Positions 58,115 to 64,000 of a DNA stretch of 64,000 nucleotides are shown here, one piece after another. The DNA is from Cocos nucifera. Its lineage: Eukaryota; Streptophyta; Magnoliopsida; Arecales; Arecaceae. A program made the position numbers and the translations under genes. The notes under the pieces were generated by a model, which saw only the letters and a program-made list of their open reading frames with translations, searched no databases and was not told the origin of the DNA. The stretch spans positions 31,174-95,173 of the forward strand of contig QRFJ01004251.1 in the NCBI GenBank assembly GCA_006176705.1, given 5' to 3'. Within the stretch, counting starts at the first letter, position 1, and every line of letters begins with the position of its first letter.

Positions 58115-59752
58115 TGATAGGGATGCGATGTTGTCATTAAGACATCATGTTTATCAGTTTAATCCGACTTCTTAAAATTATTGAAAATACGTAAATAGTA
58201 GTGAGTCGGGTCGAATCCACAGGGAAGGTAGTGTTTTTAGATTTAAAATCTTTGATTTTATAAAAGAAAAAGATAAAAAAGAAGAATTTCAAGATCAAAA
58301 GTGAAGTCGGAAAATAAAAAGCAAAAATTAAAAGATGCAGAGATTTAAACTTGGTACTAAGATCTACTAATTAGATCTTAGCATCTACTTGCAAAAAATA
58401 ATAATTAAAGTGCAAAAATTAAATTACAATAAAAATTAAATGTAAGAAATTAAAATGAAAAAATAAAATTTTTATTAATTAAAATTTTAGAATTTAAATA
58501 CATAAAATTTAAAAAGAATAAAATAGCCTGATCTCTGATCTTGGATCGGCATTGGCAGAAAGATGGTGTAGAAGCTTGGCTCTTCTTCTCGGCACCCGTT
58601 GCTTCGAAGCAGCCTTTAACCCATAGCCTGGCTTCGCCCTGTACCAAAGCTTCACCTTGATCGGAGATATTGATTTTTGATGGCCTGGGGTCCTTTTTAT
58701 AGAGCTAGGAGGGCTGGATATTTTTTCTAAAGGCAATATGGGACTAATGCCTTTGTAATCATCAAAATATAAATAAATTTGGATAAAATTTGAATCAAAA
58801 TAGCTCTGATATGACTCTGATAAATCTGATAAAATCCAGCCGTTCAATAGGAAATCCAACGGTCCAAAAATCATCAAAATCGGATGCAGATAAGCTCAGA
58901 TCGGGTCGGATTAAATTCTGGCCGTTGGATCGCGCTTGATCGAGGAAATCTGGCCGCAAATCGCGCTTCGGGAGTCTTGATCACCGCCGGCAGCGTTCTG
59001 GACCGTCGGATCATCGCCTGGATCGAGCGCTGCCGTCCGATGGTGATCCGCGTGATGTTTGTATCTGAATAAAATTCGGAAGCAACCACAGCCGTCCGAT
59101 CCTGACCGCAAACAACCACATCCGTCCGATCGCGCAATAACTGTTCCCATGGACCGCGTGGACCGGCCGCACCGCACACCGCAACCAATCAGCACCGCTG
59201 TTATCGGACGAAAAGACTAAATTACCCTTGTGAGCCGCGATAAATTTCTGTAGACCCTTAAGGGGTCTAGGTCCACCACGTGGCAATCTCTGATTCGCCG
59301 GAATTTGCTGAGCTGGCGGTCCACGCCTAGATCGTGGACCGGCTGATGGCTTCAACGGCTGAGTCGGCTTGATGGCTTGGCTTGGCTTGGTGGCTCGGCT
59401 TGGCTTGGTGGCTCGACTTGGCTTGGTGGCTTGCGGAGCCGGCTGAGCCATTTTTTTTTTTATTTAATTTTTATTTATTTTATATTTTTAAAAATTCATA
59501 TCTTTTCCATTTTAGCTCCATTTTTACTTGAAATTTATTTTGTTATGATCAAAAAAATGAGCTCTTTCTATTGATAATAAAATTTTATTTTTTAATTTTT
59601 ATTATTTTTTTATTATTTTTTAATTAATTTTTTAATTAATAAAAATATGAATTTTTCAAAAATTATATATAAATTGATTAATAATTTTTAAAAATTAATA
59701 TAAATTAATTAATAAATTAATACTTTTATTGATGAATTTATGATGCTTATCA
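58115..59752 (-). repeat. 3' LTR of element J
   Basis: 1638 bp, TGATAGGGATGC...GCTTATCA. It contains GCCGTCCGATC motifs (59030-59130) and an expanded GGCTTGGCTTGGTGGCTC tract at 59370-59440. Confidence 0.9.
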
Positions 59753-59785
59753 CACCCCCCAACTTAAGCTTTGCTCGTCCTCGAG
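59753..59785 (-). promoter_or_regulatory. Polypurine tract of J
   Basis: The minus strand ends CTTAAGTTGGGGGGTG at the LTR. Its G run is longer than in B (GGGAGG). Confidence 0.85.
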
Positions 59786-61017
59786 TAAAGAAAGAATTTA
59801 GTTTTAAATACCTTTTAACTTTAGAGTTTCGAATTTTACCTAAGCAATTTTCAAAATGGCCATTGATATTCAGTAGAGCTTAAATGAGATATATCATTGG
59901 GGTATTAATACTTATCAATAGAAAAATTAAGTAAAGAACATTAAATTTTTCAGAACTTTTTCTAAATTATTCCACTTTTATCTCTGATTTGTCTAAACTT
60001 TCATATAGGCAAGTGTATTGCTACTTCCATCCTTCATTTATTAATTTTTATTTTTACATTGCCCACTTTTTGATGCGAATATCATTGCTTACTTAGGCAA
60101 CGGGACCCGGTTACTCGGTGGGAAACCAATGTTTCTTTTTTTTTTTTTTTTTTTTTTTTAACGTTGTACCACTATTGAGTGTCTTAACTCCTTAAGCTTT
60201 CTATTTGATCCATGTAGCGAGTCTTGGGCCAATGACTCCCAAACCAGTTGGCTTTAGGGCACTAGGTATAGAATACCCCTCGGGCTTACTAGCTCGAATC
60301 AAATAGGCTACGAGTTAAGACTAGCTTTACAACGAGCTTCTTTGCCCTTCCCACCTTTTGATGCGAAACTCAATGCTTGCTTAGGCAAAGAGGCCCGGTT
60401 ACTCAGTGAGAAGTACTTGGAAACTATTTTATTAAAATAAATTTTTATATGAAGAAATGTATAGTTACCCTACACAAGCCTATAAAAAGTAGACTTTTCT
60501 TTGATGCTAGTAAAAATAATTAGAAATGCTCCAAGAAAAAATTTTTTATGTTCTGGACTTAACTCTTTATTGAATTTTCTTAATACTTGATTCCTCAATA
60601 TCTCATAGATTCTCTGATCTGTGTATCAATTTTCTTTTAAAAATGCTTAGTTTTATTCGATTCTTAAGCATAATCAAGTATCTAAATACTAAATACTAAC
60701 TTTTTTCGAGGACTTAAAATTTTAAAATTTTTATTTTTTCTCCCCCAACTTAATCGACATTGTCCTCAATGGAGAAGAAAAAATAAAGGATGTAATAAAG
60801 AACATGGAAGAATACACCTAACTCAGTATATATATATATATATTTTTTTTTTTTTGGTCCAGCACATGCCTTTGAAAATTTGAGCTCTCCCTCCAACTTA
60901 TTCAAATTATCCTAAAAAAAAATAAACTAAAAAGATAAATTAGATAAAAACTAAATATTGGGTTGCCTCCCAACAAGCGCTAAGTTTACCGTCTTCAGCC
61001 AGACACAATGTAGCTCA
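59786..61017 (-). other. 3' non-coding region of J
   Basis: Aligns with 39861-41065 of B. It keeps the less decayed CGCTTGTTGGGAGGCAACCC (minus strand, about 60962-60981). A (TA)n/poly-T expansion at 60827-60856 is absent from B. No pol domain. Confidence 0.65.
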
Positions 61018-62155
61018 CTATCCTGTGTCGAATATTGGATTGACAAATTCCAATGGTTTTGGATTGCCAATCTCAGAAAGTTGATTTTTAATCCCATTAT
61101 TGATATATTCACTGTTAATTTTTGGGATATATTTTATGATTCCATTCTCAGACCCATGTTTATTAAGAATTTCTCCTATTTGTTTTTCTAAAATGCTCAT
61201 GAATGGAGTTTTTGTATTAGGAGTTAAGTTTGATTCAATGGGTGCTGGAATGGTGACTAAAGGCGGTTTTAATTCTGGAGGTAAATTAATATGATCCTGC
61301 TTAAACAACTCCATTGATATTTCATTACATGCCTTTTGATTTTTATAAGAAGAACCAGCTTCTAGGGTTGAAGGGAATAGGACATTAGGTTTATAAGTCT
61401 CGGGTAAATCATCTATTCTCTTTTCCCTTATTTCTATCTCATTTAAACTGAAACTAGCATCAGTACTAATTCTTGGCTTGGGTTCTTCTATGTGGTTAGT
61501 CTCAGTACTAACCAGTTCCTCTAAATTTTTATTTTGGCTAGCATCAGTACTAGCCTCTCTCACCTGGTCTTGGTATGGGTCCATAAGAATCCTATAGCTT
61601 TTAAGTTCAGGAATTACTTTGGTATTCTCAAATTGGGGATTCTTAGATGAAACATTAGATTGATAATTTAATCCAGGTGGTTGGTGGTCATTAGGTGGGT
61701 TGTTTGAAATTGGTAGGTTCGGTAGTTGATCTAGTTCTCTCCTCATGTTAGACTCAACTAATTATCCTATTTGAGCTTCTAGTTCTGGCGATAGATTGCT
61801 GTTGAGTTAGAATTAATTGTTGAAGTTGGTTAAATCTATCATCAGCTAGATTGGTCTGTTGAGGAGGTGGGTATGAAGGCTGATTATAATATGATGGCTG
61901 GTTAAACTGACTAGGCTGACCATTATTATAGGCATAATTTTGATAATTTTGCTCAAGTGAAATTTGGGTCTGAGCCTGAGTCTGTTGGGATGTCCAAGAA
62001 AAATTAAAGTTACTCCAATCTGAATTATATGAATTTGAAAATGGATCATTAATCAATTTGGAGTATCCTTGAGTAGCTTGAACTTGTTCTTGGATAAAAT
62101 ATGGAAACTGTGCAGTCATAGGATATTCACTTACATGATGGGTTGGGACTAGCAC
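61018..62155 (-). pseudogene. Gag C-terminal ORF of Athila-like element J (broken)
   Basis: Two open stretches, 62155-61754 (EYPMTAQFPYFIQEQVQATQ, DPFSNSYNSDWSNFNFSW, Gln/Pro/Tyr-rich) and 61746-61018 (ELDQLPNLPISNNPPND ... NPIFDTG). They are separated by a 1-base frame change near 61795 and a TAA at 61762-61764 that is also in B. The true ATG (MANL) is at about 62291, upstream of another frameshift. The second stretch, 242 codons, is acidic and low in hydrophobic residues, with no zinc knuckle. No gag core, protease or RT. Role unproven; it may be a relic kept by hitch-hiking. Confidence 0.75.
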
Positions 62156-63600
62156 AAGATTGAATAACTTTCTCCTGATAATGTGAATTGTGCAGGAGAT
62201 TGTTGACCTAGGGTTAGGAGTTGATCTATTTTCTGAGCAAGAAGGTCAACTTTATCTAATTTTTGGACTATTAGGATTTCAGATTAGCCATTTGATTATT
62301 ATGTTTAATGTGAATCAACCATTCAATTAAGTTCAACTAAATCAGAAAAAGCGATTTCCTACCATGCATGTATTAGTGTAACCCTAATGTATGGTTTCAA
62401 AAATTTTTAGAATTTTTTTTTTATTTTATTATTATTATTATTATTTTATTATATTAAAAATTAATTTTTTTAATTATTTTATTTATTAATTTTAATTTAA
62501 TTTAATTTAATTTAATTTATTAATATTTTTTTAGTTAGTTTAATTTTTATTTTATTTTATTTTTATTTTATTTTTAAAGGAGAAAGAAGAAGAAAGAAAG
62601 AAGAGTTCTAAAGAAGAGGTCCTAAGGAGTCCTAGAACTAAGAAGAGAGAGAAGAATTAAGTTTAATTAGGTTTGATGTTGGTTAGCAATCAAGTTGGTC
62701 AATCAATCCTGACTAAGGGTTATCCTAGATCTAGACAGCTCCTAACTGCCAAGGTCACCTTCAAGCCCTCCAAGTGTAGGATTAGCCAATCAACTAGCCA
62801 GGTAAGTGTAAGGTCGGTGGGAGTCCCCCCGTTGCTTGCCTTAGACACCAATTGTGCTTGGCCAGGTAAGCGAACGGAACCAATTAGAAACCACCTTCCT
62901 TCGGGCCCAGTCGTCCCTGAACCACTTTCCTAGACACCAGTCAAATTGACTTATCCTAACCTGGTTCAACTCTTAGGATTCCTTATCCTATTGAGCTCGA
63001 GTTCCTAGGGTTGATGTCTAATTGATTTTAAAATTAAAGGCTTAGGTCAATGCAGGATGTTGGTTGGTTGTTTGTGGGCCAAGGAAGGGTGATCAAATCC
63101 CCACCTTATCTTGTTTAATTGGGTTGTGCCCTTAATTTGGTTTAATATGAATATGCACAAAAAAAAAAAATTTTCAATCAAAGGGTTCTATGCAATTTAA
63201 ACTAGATGCATGCAACTAATTGAATTCTGAAAGGCTTACCTTGCCTCCAGCAATCACCAAAAAAATAAAAATAAAAAAAAATAAAAATAAAACTAATATG
63301 ATGCATGCTCTAAATAGTTAGAATTTCTAATCTTATCATGAGACTTTTTAATTAGGTTTAAATAGATATTTTTTAAATTAATTTAAAAATAAAATAAATA
63401 AATAAATAAAATAAAAAGGAAAAGAGAACTAGGATTTAGGATTGATCTCACCAAGCAAAACTTCTGGATTCTTTTTGTTCTTTTTTTTTTCCTACAAAAT
63501 AATAAAAAAAATTAGTAATATTTATAAGAAAATAAAAATTTTATTTATAATTTATTTATAAAAAAATCAAAGAGATCAAAAATTTAATATCCGTACCTTC
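62156..63600 (-). other. ORF start remnant and leader of element J
   Basis: MANL start at about 62291 (minus), then AT-rich leader with poly-A/T runs. Parallel to 42360-43618 of B. Confidence 0.6.
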
Positions 63601-63616
63601 TCCGGCAACGGCGCCA
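63601..63616 (-). promoter_or_regulatory. Primer binding site of J (tRNA-Asp type)
   Basis: The minus strand reads TGGCGCCGTTGCCGGA, the least decayed of the three copies. Confidence 0.9.
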
Positions 63617-63622
63617 AAAACT

Positions 63623-64000
63623 TGATAGGAACGCGATGTTGTCGTTAAGACACCGTGTTTATCAGTTTAATCCGACTTCTTAAAATAATTAAAAATTCAT
63701 AGATAGTAGTGAGTTGGATCGAATCCACAGGGAAGGTAGTATTTTTAGATTTGAAATCTTTGATTTTACAAAAGAAAAAGAAAAAAAGAAGAATTTTGGG
63801 ATCAAAAGTGAAGTCGGAAAAATAAAAAGCGAAATTAAAAGGTGCAGAAATTTAAACTTGGTACTAAGATCTACTAGTTAGATCTTAGCATCTACTTGCA
63901 AAAAAATAAAAAGCAATAATTTAAAGTGTAGAAATTAAATTACAATAAAATAAATAAAAAGCATAAGAAATTAAAATGCAAAAATAAAATTTTTATTAAT
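63623..64000 (-). repeat. 5' LTR of element J, truncated by window end
   Basis: TGATAGGAACGCGATGTTG..., matching the left part of the 58115-59752 LTR. Continues past 64000. Confidence 0.88.

Larger units (their letters stand above)
58115..64000 (-). mobile_element. Non-autonomous Athila-like element J (minus strand), runs off the window
   Basis: 3' LTR 58115-59752, internal region 59753-63622, and 5' LTR from 63623 past the window end. Same architecture as B: primer site, leader, gag-C-terminal ORF, no pol, polypurine tract. GGAAG at 58110-58114 is the predicted TSD. The right end should be near 65260. Confidence 0.88.

Noticed and set aside
56562..59451. Arg- and Ala-rich frames on both strands (56562-57057, 58874-59451)
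   Set aside because: They are readings of the GC-richer middle of the Athila-like LTRs. Similar frames appear in every LTR copy with different breaks.
1..64000. A new defence, toxin or biosynthetic system
   Set aside because: I looked on both strands and found only retrotransposon-derived coding sequence and non-coding repeats. Nothing supports such a system.

Overview
This window is plant nuclear DNA made almost entirely of LTR retrotransposons. The evidence is Ty1/copia and Ty3/gypsy polyprotein remnants with plant-type motifs, initiator-Met and Asp tRNA primer binding sites, 5-bp target site duplications, and AT-rich, stop-riddled coding regions. I found no convincing cellular gene, no RNA gene and no prokaryotic feature. 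A flowering plant is secure. A monocot, perhaps a palm, is only an impression from element style.

Left half (1-28833). The backbone is the 3' end of a plus-strand gypsy element of Tat type, called H here. It has a pol tail at 703-905, a 51-bp tandem repeat array, an antisense ORF at 18468-21182, a polypurine tract, and a 3' LTR from 21921 to 28833. Three things interrupt it: an LTR fragment (F, 1-702), a large Angela/Tork-like copia element (A, 1112-17738, TSD TGGTG) that splits the repeat array, and a second copia element (G, 22326-27879, TSD GAATT) inside the H 3' LTR. Element A holds two gag-pol bodies between a single LTR pair, with a 918-base N run between them.

Middle (28834-32385). 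This is unassigned, low-complexity, probably decayed repeat DNA. It has a pyrimidine-rich block, an AT microsatellite and a degenerate ~300-bp direct duplication.

Right half (32386-64000). A minus-strand copia element (E) has its 3' LTR at 32386-32818 and RNase H at 33316-33993. It is then split by a solo LTR (D, 33994-54067). D is split by a copia element of the same family as A (C, 34929-52303, TSD GTCTC). C is split in its leader by a non-autonomous Athila-like gypsy element (B, 38234-45229, TSD TAGGC). E resumes with reverse transcriptase and integrase at 54068-56107 and is then broken by a second Athila-like copy (I, plus strand, 56108-58114). A third copy (J, minus strand, 58115 to beyond 64000) lies within I.

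Nearly every coding region carries stops or frameshifts. Many stops are TAG where relatives have CAG, as expected from cytosine methylation decay. The most informative observations are the four-deep nest, the tandem body of A, stops shared by all three A/C bodies, the pol-less Athila-like family with the same architecture in two copies, the antisense ORF of H, and a dense W-box cluster in the A/C LTR promoter.
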